From: an uncultured Christensenellaceae bacterium
Lineage (GTDB): Bacteria > Bacillota > Clostridia > Christensenellales > Pumilibacteraceae
Direction of reading: 5' to 3'
Length of the DNA: 64,000 nt
Assembly: GCA_910587595.1 (NCBI GenBank)
Contig: CAJULQ010000001.1
Location: forward strand, 186,001-250,000
Position numbers and translations under genes: made by a program
Notes under the pieces: model-generated
Seen by the model: only the letters and a program-made list of their open reading frames with translations
What the model was told of the DNA's origin: nothing
Database searches by the model: none
In this document: positions 7,529-15,419 of the stretch, one piece after another
How the letters are laid out: each line of letters opens with the position of its first letter
Position numbering within the stretch: position 1 is the stretch's first letter

Positions 7529-9523
7529 CTAATTCATAGTGATGGAAAGCACATACCGTTCGGCGCCGTCCGTCATGCCGTCGCGCAGTTTTCGGACGGC
7601 CTCGGCGTCGCGCAAGGTGTCTTCGGCCATGGCTTTGGCGGTATAAATGAGCGCGGCGTCTATCGTAACGGGCAAAGCGTCGCCCGCGCCGTGCTGTCGC
7701 GTGCCGATAAAATCGCCCGCGCCGCGTTGCGCAAAATCGTATTCGGACAGCGCAAAACCGTCGCGGCACTCGCAAAACCGCCGCAACCGTTCGGGGATGT
7801 CCTCTTGCACGGGCAAAAAGCAATAACTTTTGGCGGTGCCGCGCCCCACCCGTCCGCGCAGTTGGTGCAATTGGCTCAACCCGTACCGTTCGGGGTGATA
7901 AATAACGATATTGGCCGCGGCGGGCACGTCTACGCCCACCTCGATCACCGTGGTGGTCACCAGCACGCGCACGTCGCCCCGCAAAAATGCCGCCATGACT
8001 TCCGCTTTTTCGCTCTCTTTCATGCGCCCGTGCAACACGCCCGCATGTTCGCCCGCGTTCCTCTCTTGCAACAAGCGGTAGGCTTGCGCCACCGACACCA
8101 AATTTTCTTCTTCGTCATCGTCGATCCGCGGGCACACCACATACGATTGTTCGCCCATCGCGGCGCGTTGTAACACATAATCGAGCATTGCTTCTTGCTT
8201 GGCGGGCGGCACCAACGAGGTGATTATTTCGGGACGCCCCGACGGCAACGCCGCAATGGACGACTGCTCCAACTCGCCGTATAAACAAAGCGCCAACGTG
8301 CGCGGAATAGGCGTGGCCGTCATGCTGAGCGAATCCGCGCCCGCCGCCTTGTTTTCCAAGGCGCCGCGCTGGTTCACGCCGAAACGCTGTTGTTCGTCGG
8401 TGATGATGAGCGACGCATTGCAAAAAGCAACGTCGGCACCTAGCAGCGCATGCGTGCCGATCACGATGTCCGCGCTTTGGGTGCGCACGGCAAACAACGC
8501 CTCGTCGCGCTCCGCTTTGGTCAAACTGCCCGTTACAAGCACCGCCCGCGCGCCCAACGGTTCCAAAAAGCGAATGGCGGCGCGATAGTGTTGCAACGCC
8601 AATATCTCGGTGGGCGCCATCAAAACGCTTTGAAACCCGCTCAAATGCGCGTAATACATGGAAAGCAGCGCCACCACCGTCTTGCCGCACCCCACGTCGC
8701 CTTGCAACAATCTGTTCATGGGCATTTCGCCGTGCAGTCCCGCCACGATCTCTTGCAGTGCCGTTTGCTGTCCGTCGGTGAGCGCAAAAGGCAACGACGC
8801 TACGGCTTGCCGCAACTTTTCGCCGTTTTGCACATACGCGAACCGCTTGCCGCCCGTGTGCGCCGATTTTACCAAGGCGAACATGCTGAGCGTGTATCCC
8901 AACTTTTCGAGCGACAGCGCGCGCGCCGCCCCCTCGGCCTCGACGATCGATCGCGGACGGTGCACCGCGCGGAACGCATCGCCGAGCGACGGCAACGCAT
9001 ATTTTTGCCGCACCGTGTCGGGCAGATACCCTTGCACGCGCGTGCAAGACAGCAACATATCGATCGCCTCGTCCGTTACGCGCTGCGGCACGCCCGCAAT
9101 GGGGCGATACAGCGGCACCACCCGTCGGCCGTTGGGTTGCAACAGCACGGGCGCCACAATGGAAACGGTGCGACGAAATTTTTTCACCTTACCCGTTACG
9201 CACACCGTTTTGCCGTGCGGGATAGCCGCCGCAATGTATTTTTGATTGAACCAAACCGCCTCTATATTGCCGTTCGCCGTGGCCAAGACCGCCTTGGTCA
9301 TGCGCAAGCCTTTGCGCAAAAATTGCACTTTGGGTTCGTTCTGCACCGTGCCGCACACCGTGATGCGGTCGCCCTCTTGCAAGCGCGCTGTGTCTACGGG
9401 CGCATCGAGATCCACGTAATCGTACGGAAAATGCAACAAAAGATCGAGCGGCCGATCGAAACCCGCCGCCCGCAACTTCGAAATCCGACTTTTGCCCATG
9501 CCTTTAACGTCTTCGAACCGCAA
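7529..9523 (-). CDS. recG: ATP-dependent DNA helicase RecG
   Basis: RecG remodels stalled replication forks and drives branch migration. The order is a wedge/OB domain (about 50-150), helicase motor 1 with Walker A LLQGDVGCGKT, motor 2, and the C-terminal TRG region ending in GRVGRGTAKSYCFL and DFAQRGAGDFIGTRQ. Motif II reads DEQQRFG, where most RecG proteins have DEQHRFG. Only non-ATG starts are available. TTG at 9523 has GGGG six bases upstream and matches the family N-terminus LRFEDVKGMGKSR; TTG at 9535 is the alternative. A terminator lies just upstream, so expression may depend on read-through from fakA. Confidence 0.95.
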   Translation of the reverse strand: MRFEDVKGMGKSRISKLRAAGFDRPLDLLLHFPYDYVDLDAPVDTARLQEGDRITVCGTVQNEPKVQFLRKGLRMTKAVLATANGNIEAVWFNQKYIAAAIPHGKTVCVTGKVKKFRRTVSIVAPVLLQPNGRRVVPLYRPIAGVPQRVTDEAIDMLLSCTRVQGYLPDTVRQKYALPSLGDAFRAVHRPRSIVEAEGAARALSLEKLGYTLSMFALVKSAHTGGKRFAYVQNGEKLRQAVASLPFALTDGQQTALQEIVAGLHGEMPMNRLLQGDVGCGKTVVALLSMYYAHLSGFQSVLMAPTEILALQHYRAAIRFLEPLGARAVLVTGSLTKAERDEALFAVRTQSADIVIGTHALLGADVAFCNASLIITDEQQRFGVNQRGALENKAAGADSLSMTATPIPRTLALCLYGELEQSSIAALPSGRPEIITSLVPPAKQEAMLDYVLQRAAMGEQSYVVCPRIDDDEEENLVSVAQAYRLLQERNAGEHAGVLHGRMKESEKAEVMAAFLRGDVRVLVTTTVIEVGVDVPAAANIVIYHPERYGLSQLHQLRGRVGRGTAKSYCFLPVQEDIPERLRRFCECRDGFALSEYDFAQRGAGDFIGTRQHGAGDALPVTIDAALIYTAKAMAEDTLRDAEAVRKLRDGMTDGAERYVLSITMN

Positions 9524-9534
9524 CGCGCACCCCA

Positions 9535-9560
9535 ATAAATAAGGGCGGCAACGGCCGCCC
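9535..9560 (-). terminator. terminator between fakA and recG
   Basis: A perfect 7-bp GC stem (GGGCGGC with GCCGCCC, 4-base loop) is followed by TTATTTATT. It ends next to the recG start, so it may act as a partial terminator or attenuator in front of recG. Confidence 0.7.
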
Positions 9561-9571
9561 CGTATGATGTA

Positions 9572-11209
9572 TTATTCCAAAGAAACGATGTAGTAGTAAA
9601 GCGGTTGTCCGCCGTAGTGTATGTCCACGTCGCACCGATTGTATTTTTCGGACAATTCGCGCGCGATCTCGCCCGCCTCTTCCTCTTTTACTTCGTTGCC
9701 GAAATACAGCGTTATATTGCTTACCGAACTATCCATCATTTTATCCACCAACTGGGCGGTAACGCTTTGCACTTTTTCGCCCTTGGCCACGATAGACTTG
9801 GAATCGATACCGATGATGTCGCCCTCGTGCAAATCGAAGTTATCCACTTGCGTACTGCGCACGGCATAGGTCACCATACCCGTTTTCACGTTGCCGATCG
9901 CCTCGGTCATGGCTTGCAAGTTATTGTCGAGCGTGTCTTCGGGATTGAACGCCAGCACCGCCGAAAGCCCTTGGGGCACGTCTTTGGTGGGTATGATATG
10001 CAAATTGTGTTTTGTGAGCACTTTGGCTTGCTCTGCCGCCAAAATGATATTCTTATTGTTGGGGAACACAAACACGTCTTTGGCGGGCACCGCGTCACAC
10101 GCCTTGGCGATGTCTTCGGCGCTGGGGTTCATGGTCTGCCCCCCCTCGATCACGTTATCCACCAACAAATCTTTGAAAATGTTGGTAAGGCCTTCGCCGG
10201 CGCATACCGCCACCAAGCCGTACGGCTTTAATTCCTCTTTTTTCTGCCCGATCAACGCGCGGTTTTGCTCCAACATATTTTCGATCTTGAGCCGATCCAG
10301 CTCGCCGAGCTCCAACGCATAAGTGAGCACCGTGCCCGGTTCGTTGGAATGCACGTGCACTTTTACCATGTTCAAATCGCCGATCACCAACACGCAATCG
10401 CCGATAGTCATCAAATGTTCGCGGAAACGGTCGATATCCGCCTCGGTCGTCTTTTTCTTGAGATGTACGATAAAAAATTCGGTGCAATATGCGTATTCGA
10501 TCTCGGCCAGATCGTTGTAATCGAAATGCGCTTGCTCGTCATACTGACTGCCGCTTGTTTGCAACGAATCGTCGAACGCGATATTGGTATCTTCCTGCCC
10601 GATCAACGCATGATAGAATCCTTGGAAAATAATCAAAAGGCCGCGGCCGCCCGCGTCTACCACGCCCGCCTTTTTCAAAACGGGCAACAGTTCGGGCGTT
10701 TGCTTGAGCATTTCCTCGCCCGCCGCCAAAATGCTTTCGAAGAACGCGGGCACTTCCACGCTCTTTTTGGTAACGGTTTTGGCATGCTCGCTCATGGCGC
10801 GCACCACCGTGAGTATGGTTCCCTCTTTGGGTTTTGTGACTGCTTTATAGGCAATATCAGTGCCGGCGTTCAACGCTTTGGCAAGCGTTTTGGCCGTGAT
10901 CTCTTGGCACTGCGAGAGAACGGTTGCCATGCCTTTCAATATTTGACTGAGAATAACGCCGCTGTTGCCGCGCGCGCCGCGCAGAGCGCCCTTGCTGAGC
11001 GCATCGCTGAGCGCATCTAAGCCGTTCGACGGACAGTTTGACACTTCTTTGGCCGCCGACATCATGGTAAGCGACATATTCGTGCCCGTGTCGCCGTCCG
11101 GCACGGGAAAGACGTTGAGCGAATCGACATGTTCTTTATTGGAATCGAGCAATTTCGCGCCGTTCAATATCATTTTACGCAAAATCGCACCGTTGATTGA
11201 CTTTTGCAT
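9572..11209 (-). CDS. fakA: DhaL/DegV-associated fatty acid kinase FakA-like protein (YloV family)
   Basis: FakA phosphorylates fatty acids held by DegV-type FakB proteins so that they can enter phospholipids. The N-terminal DhaL (DAK) ATP-binding domain (about 1-200) has the magnesium motif VFPVPDGDTGTNMSLTM and RGARGNSGVILSQ. The middle and C-terminal regions follow the YloV pattern, with VDAGGRGLL near residue 205. The product is 545 residues, the usual length. The start is ATG 11209 with GGAGGA upstream. It follows an Asp23 gene as in B. subtilis yloU-yloV. No fakB is in the window. Confidence 0.88.
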   Translation of the reverse strand: MQKSINGAILRKMILNGAKLLDSNKEHVDSLNVFPVPDGDTGTNMSLTMMSAAKEVSNCPSNGLDALSDALSKGALRGARGNSGVILSQILKGMATVLSQCQEITAKTLAKALNAGTDIAYKAVTKPKEGTILTVVRAMSEHAKTVTKKSVEVPAFFESILAAGEEMLKQTPELLPVLKKAGVVDAGGRGLLIIFQGFYHALIGQEDTNIAFDDSLQTSGSQYDEQAHFDYNDLAEIEYAYCTEFFIVHLKKKTTEADIDRFREHLMTIGDCVLVIGDLNMVKVHVHSNEPGTVLTYALELGELDRLKIENMLEQNRALIGQKKEELKPYGLVAVCAGEGLTNIFKDLLVDNVIEGGQTMNPSAEDIAKACDAVPAKDVFVFPNNKNIILAAEQAKVLTKHNLHIIPTKDVPQGLSAVLAFNPEDTLDNNLQAMTEAIGNVKTGMVTYAVRSTQVDNFDLHEGDIIGIDSKSIVAKGEKVQSVTAQLVDKMMDSSVSNITLYFGNEVKEEEAGEIARELSEKYNRCDVDIHYGGQPLYYYIVSLE

Positions 11210-11261
11210 TCTTCCTCCATTATTGTCGGTCAAGCCGGCTATGGAACCATTTATATAAGCC

Positions 11262-11283
11262 CGTACAGTATTTACTATACGGC
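11262..11283. repeat. imperfect inverted repeat between fakA and the Asp23 gene
   Basis: Arms CCGTA-C-AGTA and TACT-A-TACGG face each other across a two-base centre. No T run follows, so it is not a standard terminator. It could be an mRNA-processing hairpin or an operator within the 86-base intergenic space. Confidence 0.4.
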
Positions 11284-11295
11284 TAAACTATCGAA

Positions 11296-11652
11296 TTATA
11301 CTCGGATCCCCACTACGTTTACGTTTATGGTATCCACTATCATGCCGGTAAACCGTTCTATATCGTATTTTACGGATTTTTTTAAGGATTGCGCCACCGC
11401 TTCGATGGATACGCCGTACTTGATGATCACGTACAGATCGATAAATATGCGGTCGCCGCTCGTCATGACGCGCACACCGCGAGAAAGGCGTTTGCGCTTG
11501 AAGAGATCCGCCAAGCTGTCGGAAAACCGTTTGGAAACCAAATCGACGATCCCGTAGCATTCGAGCGCGGTGTTGCCCGCCACTTGCGCGATCGCTTCTT
11601 CGGTGATGGTTATCCTACCGTATGCATTGGCAGTATTTACACTCAACGGCAT
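11296..11652 (-). CDS. Asp23/Gls24 family envelope stress protein (YloU-like)
   Basis: This 118-residue protein carries the Asp23/DUF322 pattern: GRITITEEAIAQVAGNTALE near the N-terminus, a central variable region, and DLYVIIKYGVSIEAVAQSLK followed by VDTINVNVVGIRV at the end. Members are small cytoplasmic proteins tied to the envelope stress response; the molecular role is unsettled. Its place immediately upstream of fakA and divergent from rpmB is the same as yloU in B. subtilis. The start is ATG 11652 with CGGAGGT upstream. Confidence 0.88.
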   Translation of the reverse strand: MPLSVNTANAYGRITITEEAIAQVAGNTALECYGIVDLVSKRFSDSLADLFKRKRLSRGVRVMTSGDRIFIDLYVIIKYGVSIEAVAQSLKKSVKYDIERFTGMIVDTINVNVVGIRV

Positions 11653-11685
11653 ACCTCCGATTATCTATATGTACCCACAACTATT

Positions 11686-11714
11686 ATTTTAACCTATTCA
11701 AACGGTTTTTGCAA
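11686..11714 (-). promoter_or_regulatory. promoter of the Asp23-fakA operon
   Basis: TTGCAA at 11714-11709 and TAAAAT at 11691-11686 are spaced by 17 bases, about 35 bases before the Asp23 start codon. Confidence 0.7.
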
Positions 11715-11774
11715 GGATTTTTGCGAGATTTTTGAAAAATGTGCGGAATTTATGAAAAATAGAGGGCAATTCGT

Positions 11775-11803
11775 TTGCTTTCTCGCGAAAATTGTGCTAT
11801 TAT
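11775..11803 (+). promoter_or_regulatory. promoter of rpmB
   Basis: An extended -10 (TGC then TATTAT at 11798-11803) has TTGCTT 17 bases upstream. A GGGAGG ribosome site follows before the rpmB ATG. It is divergent from the Asp23 promoter. Confidence 0.6.
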
Positions 11804-11847
11804 TTTAAGGTAGCAAAAAATATCGCGCCCGGGAGGTGTTAAATACT

Positions 11848-12036
11848 ATGAGCAGAGTTTGCGTTATTTGCGGAAAAGGCAAAGTGAGCGGCAACAACGT
11901 CAGCCACTCCAACCGCCACACGAAGCGTACGTTCAGCGCCAACGTGCATAAGGTCCGCATCGAGATCGACGGCAAGGAATCCAACGAATACGTTTGCACC
12001 CGTTGCCTTCGTACCAATAAAAATTCGGTGCGCTGA
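11848..12036 (+). CDS. rpmB: 50S ribosomal protein L28, zinc-binding form
   Basis: This 62-residue L28 has the signature SRVCVICGKGKVSGNNVSHS and two CxxC pairs (CVIC and CTRC), so it is the zinc-binding paralogue type. L28 is a peripheral 50S protein. It is transcribed alone and opposite to its neighbours, the same arrangement as in B. subtilis between spoVM and yloU. ATG 11848 was chosen because GGGAGG lies 11 bases upstream and the product matches family N-termini; an in-frame upstream start would include the leader. Confidence 0.97.
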   Translation: MSRVCVICGKGKVSGNNVSHSNRHTKRTFSANVHKVRIEIDGKESNEYVCTRCLRTNKNSVR

Positions 12037-12060
12037 AGAACCGAACAATACCCGTAAAAG

Positions 12061-12100
12061 AAAAAGAACCGTTGCCCATAGTGGCGAACGGTTCTTTTTA
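12061..12100 (+). terminator. bidirectional terminator between rpmB and spoVM
   Basis: Arms GAACCGTT-GCC and GGC-GAACGGTTC form a long stem. It is preceded by AAAAA and followed by TTTTT, so it can stop rpmB on the plus strand and the yicC-to-spoVM operon on the minus strand. Confidence 0.85.
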
Positions 12101-12121
12101 TGTACGAATTTGCATGGCTTT

Positions 12122-12196
12122 TCACTTTTTACGACAAAACAGCAACCGCAAAAATCCCGACAAGAACTTAGGCGCTTTTACGCAAACGATCCGCAT
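12122..12196 (-). CDS. spoVM: stage V sporulation protein M
   Basis: This 24-residue peptide contains VKAPKFLSGFLRLL and a basic RKK end. It aligns with B. subtilis SpoVM (26 residues, core IKLPKFLGGIVRAM), including the proline at position 9 and the PKFL-G-R pattern. SpoVM is an amphipathic helix that senses the positive curvature of the forespore membrane, anchors SpoIVA and is needed for spore coat and cortex. A strong AGGAGG site lies 6 bases before ATG 12196. It is 9 bases downstream of thiN, exactly where spoVM sits in B. subtilis. Synteny, motif and ribosome site agree, so confidence is high despite the size. Confidence 0.9.
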   Translation of the reverse strand: MRIVCVKAPKFLSGFLRLLFCRKK

Positions 12197-12205
12197 ACCT
12201 ACCTC

Positions 12206-12859
12206 CTATTGTTGTACAAAGAGCAAAGCCAATCCTTTATCGATCCGCACTTCCGCCTCCGTACCGCACCCCTCGTTGGATACGCCCATGATATAATCGG
12301 GCGCATCCAAGTCGGCATACGCGCGCATAGTGTGATCGTGCAAGGCATACTTTAATCCCTTTGTATATACTATATGCACCGTGTCGGTAAAGGGTACCAA
12401 CGATACGGTGGCGCCGCGGCGCACGGGCAATGTAAACGTTTCGCCTATAAGATAGGTTTGCATGTCGCCGCAAAAGCGGGCGCGTATGCCGTGGGCGCGC
12501 GCCAGCGCCAATAATGCGAAATTGCTTTGCGCCATATCGGGGCGACCGCCGTACGCGCCGTAAATATCGATATGATCGTATCCGCGCGAAAGCATGACCT
12601 TAACGGCCAAAAAACCGTCGGTATAGTCTTTATCGGCGGGATACACCGCTTTTTCGCACGACGGATGCACAGCCGAAAGCGGCAAGGAATCGAAATCGCC
12701 CAACACCGTGTCGGGCAAAAGATAAGGCGAAACATAGCGATACGCGCCGTCGGTGCAATAAATGCCCAACGCCGCAACGGCTTGTTTGGCCTTTTGCACG
12801 GCTTGCAAGTGCATAGCCGCGGGCGGTTCGCCGTTTAGAAAGAGTATGCCCTTTTTCAT
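12206..12859 (-). CDS. thiN: thiamine diphosphokinase
   Basis: ThiN transfers a pyrophosphate from ATP to thiamine to make the cofactor TPP. The 217 residues show the family motifs CTDGAYRY near residue 35, the acidic VLGDFDSLP near 52, KDYTDGFLAV near 77 and YGAYGGRPDMAQSN near 100, followed by the C-terminal beta domain. It overlaps rpe by four bases (ATGA) and is followed by spoVM. The position at the end of the rsgA-rpe-thiN string matches B. subtilis. Confidence 0.93.
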   Translation of the reverse strand: MKKGILFLNGEPPAAMHLQAVQKAKQAVAALGIYCTDGAYRYVSPYLLPDTVLGDFDSLPLSAVHPSCEKAVYPADKDYTDGFLAVKVMLSRGYDHIDIYGAYGGRPDMAQSNFALLALARAHGIRARFCGDMQTYLIGETFTLPVRRGATVSLVPFTDTVHIVYTKGLKYALHDHTMRAYADLDAPDYIMGVSNEGCGTEAEVRIDKGLALLFVQQ

Positions 12860-13515
12860 AACGAATGCAACCTACGTATGATCTCGCGCGGATCGGCCGC
12901 CGAAAACAGCGTATTGCCCGCCACCAACACGTCGGCGCCCGCCGCCACAATGGCTTGGGCGTTTTGCTCGTTTACGCCGCCGTCTATCTCCAATAAGGCG
13001 CTGCTTTGGCAAGCTTGCCGCATGGCGTGCAGCTCTTGCATGCGCTGTAGCGACTTTTCGATAAACTTTTGCCCGCCGAACCCCGGATATACGCTCATTA
13101 AAAGCACCACGTCGCACAAGGGAAAACATTGCGCGAGCGCTTGCGTGGGGGTGTCGGGACTGATCACCGCGCCGCACTTGATACCCGCCGCCTTGATCTT
13201 TTCCAACGTGGGGATCAGTTCGTTCGTTGCCTCGCAATGCACGGTGAGCCAATCGGCGCCCGCGTCTATAAAGCGTTGCACATACCGCTCGGGGCGGTCG
13301 ATCATAAGGTGCACGTCGAGCGGCAAAGACGTGTGCTTTTTCAGGTCGGCGATCATTTTGAATCCGAACGTGATATTGGGCACGAATAGGCCGTCCATCA
13401 CGTCGCAGTGTATCACGTCGGCGCCGCATGATTCCATGCGCGCCACTTCCTCGCCCATTTTGCCGAAATCGGCGCTTAACACGGAGGGCGCCACCCAAAC
13501 TTTATTTGTTTTCAT
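12856..13515 (-). CDS. rpe: ribulose-phosphate 3-epimerase
   Basis: Rpe interconverts ribulose-5-phosphate and xylulose-5-phosphate in the pentose phosphate pathway. The 219-residue TIM barrel has APSVLSADFGKM near the N-terminus, metal ligands in HCDVMDGLFVPN and DVHLMI, and the PGFGGQKF and LEIDGGVNEQNA motifs. ATG 13515 gives a family-like N-terminus and overlaps the rsgA stop by 14 bases. The frame stays open upstream inside rsgA, but that extension is not Rpe-like. Confidence 0.96.
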   Translation of the reverse strand: MKTNKVWVAPSVLSADFGKMGEEVARMESCGADVIHCDVMDGLFVPNITFGFKMIADLKKHTSLPLDVHLMIDRPERYVQRFIDAGADWLTVHCEATNELIPTLEKIKAAGIKCGAVISPDTPTQALAQCFPLCDVVLLMSVYPGFGGQKFIEKSLQRMQELHAMRQACQSSALLEIDGGVNEQNAQAIVAAGADVLVAGNTLFSAADPREIIRRLHSL

Positions 13516-14386
13516 ATGTTTTTCTCCCGAATTTTCTGTGAGCGTTTTGTTGTTGCAGTTGTGCAAACAGCAGTTTATACCGTTCGTAGCGACTATTGTC
13601 GAGCGCGCCGCTTGCCGCGGCCTTTCGCACCGCGCAATCGGGTTCGCCGATATGCGTGCACATACGGTATTGGCATTGCGGCGCAAGTTGCACATACTCG
13701 TCGTAATACAGCGCCAATTCTTCGGCGCGGATATCTTGCAGATCGAGAGCGCCGAACCCCGGCGTATCGGCAATGAACGTGTCGGGGGCAAGTTTTATGA
13801 GTTCCACGCCCGTGGTGGTATTTTTGCCGCGCATCGTTTTTTCGCTCAAGTCGCCCACTTGCCTATGTCCGCCCGCAATGGCGTTGACAAGCGACGTTTT
13901 ACCCACCGCCGACTGCCCCGCAAAACAAGAAAACCGTCCGCGTAGCAATCTTTGCAAGTCCGCCGTATCGCCTTGCGCCGCGCAAGCGCACACGATTTCG
14001 TCCGCCACGCCCGTATATTGCGCATGCACCCGCGCCAAAAATCCGTCGGGCAACATGTCCGTTTTATTCACGCACAGCACCGTGCGCACGCCCTCTTTGT
14101 GCGCGCCCAGCAACATTTTATCCACCGTGAAAAAGTCGGGATCGGGCAACGGCGCCAACGTAACGATCATTTGATCCACATTGGCCACGGGCGGCCGTAT
14201 CAGCCTATGTTTGCGCGGCTCGATACCCGCCAAAACATATTCGCCGTCTTGCGTTAAATACACCAGATCGCCCGCCAGCGGATTATCGGCGCGCTTTATC
14301 TTTTTGCGCGATTTGACAAACACGACTCGATCGCCGATGTCCACGGCAAAACGGTCGGACAGCACGCGCACCACTCTACCGATCAT
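13502..14386 (-). CDS. rsgA: ribosome small subunit-dependent GTPase A
   Basis: RsgA checks late 30S assembly and releases on GTP hydrolysis. The 294 residues contain an N-terminal OB fold and then a circularly permuted GTPase with the order G4 (NKTD), G1 (GQSAVGKTSLVNAI) and G3 (DTPGF). A C-terminal zinc knuckle CQYRMCTHIGEPDC follows. It overlaps the end of rlmN by 11 bases. In B. subtilis the phosphatase-kinase pair prpC-prkC sits between these genes, and there is no space for it here. Confidence 0.96.
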   Translation of the reverse strand: MIGRVVRVLSDRFAVDIGDRVVFVKSRKKIKRADNPLAGDLVYLTQDGEYVLAGIEPRKHRLIRPPVANVDQMIVTLAPLPDPDFFTVDKMLLGAHKEGVRTVLCVNKTDMLPDGFLARVHAQYTGVADEIVCACAAQGDTADLQRLLRGRFSCFAGQSAVGKTSLVNAIAGGHRQVGDLSEKTMRGKNTTTGVELIKLAPDTFIADTPGFGALDLQDIRAEELALYYDEYVQLAPQCQYRMCTHIGEPDCAVRKAAASGALDNSRYERYKLLFAQLQQQNAHRKFGRKTYENK

Positions 14387-15419
14387 GCAAAAACTTCCTC
14401 CGCAACTGCCCGCACGCGCCGCCCACGTCGTTGCCGAACGAGCGGCGAAGGGTGGCCGACACGCCGAGATCGGTCAGTCTTTGCAAAAAGCGTTGCGCCT
14501 CCGCCTCGGTACAACCTTGCAAACCTTTTTCTTTTACGTAGTTGAGCCGTATAAGATTGACGTGCGCGGGATAGCCGCGCGTCAGTTCGCGCAAACGCTT
14601 GGCGTCGAACATGCTCATGTTCCTATCTTTGACCATGGCGTATTCGAATATCACGCGGCGCCCCGTTTTTTCGAAATAGTATTTTACGGCGTCCGTCACT
14701 TCTTTGAGCGTGTAGCGCTTGGCAATGGGCATGAGTTGGGCGCGCGCCTCGTCGGTGGTGGCATGCAACGAAAGCGACAGCGTAACGCCGTAGTTTTCAT
14801 CGGCCAAACGGCGGATATTTTCCGCAAGGCCGCACGTAGACAGCGAAACGGAGCGCAAGCCGATACACAACCCGTTTTTGTGGGAAATGAGGCGCAAAAA
14901 TTTGGTCACGTTGTCGTAGTTGTCGAGCGGTTCGCCGCTGCCCATCAGCACGATGTTGGAGATCTTGCGATCGCTCGCATTGCCGCCCAAATAGGCGTTT
15001 ACCGCCACCGCTTGCGCTACGATCTCGCCCGCCGACAAGTTCCGCACCAATCCGCCGATGCCCGACGCGCAAAACGCGCACCCCATGCGGCACCCCACTT
15101 GCGTGGACACGCACAGCGTGTTGCCGTAATCGTGCGGCATGAACACGCCCTCTATAAGGTTACCGTCGGCATAACGATATAAAAATTTGATCGAGCCGTC
15201 TTTGGAAACAAATTTCTCATGTATGACAAGCGGTTGCGCCGTGTACTTTTTGGCAAGTTCGGCGCGAAAAGACAGCGGCAGATCGGACATCGCCGCCAAA
15301 TCGACGCCGTTATATAGCCACTTGAAGATCTGTTTGCCGCGAAAAGCGGGTTGCCCCATCGCCACGGCGATCTTAGAAAGCTCCTCTTCCGTTTTATCGA
15401 GCAGTATTTCCAAACTCAC
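14376..15419 (-). CDS. rlmN: 23S rRNA (A2503-C2) / tRNA (A37-C2) methyltransferase RlmN
   Basis: RlmN is a radical-SAM enzyme that methylates C2 of A2503 in 23S rRNA and often A37 of tRNA. The 347 residues show the CxxxCxxC cluster motif CRMGCAFC near residue 110, the GSGEPLDNYDNV region, and a conserved C-terminal cysteine in DVGGACGQL. The start is GTG 15419, which overlaps the rsmB stop as GTGA. The frame stays open far upstream inside rsmB, but that extension is unrelated to the family. Confidence 0.95.
   Translation of the reverse strand: MSLEILLDKTEEELSKIAVAMGQPAFRGKQIFKWLYNGVDLAAMSDLPLSFRAELAKKYTAQPLVIHEKFVSKDGSIKFLYRYADGNLIEGVFMPHDYGNTLCVSTQVGCRMGCAFCASGIGGLVRNLSAGEIVAQAVAVNAYLGGNASDRKISNIVLMGSGEPLDNYDNVTKFLRLISHKNGLCIGLRSVSLSTCGLAENIRRLADENYGVTLSLSLHATTDEARAQLMPIAKRYTLKEVTDAVKYYFEKTGRRVIFEYAMVKDRNMSMFDAKRLRELTRGYPAHVNLIRLNYVKEKGLQGCTEAEAQRFLQRLTDLGVSATLRRSFGNDVGGACGQLRRKFLHDR

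Noticed and set aside
13516..13791. N-terminal extension of rpe
   Set aside because: The upstream sequence is rsgA in another frame and is unlike Rpe.
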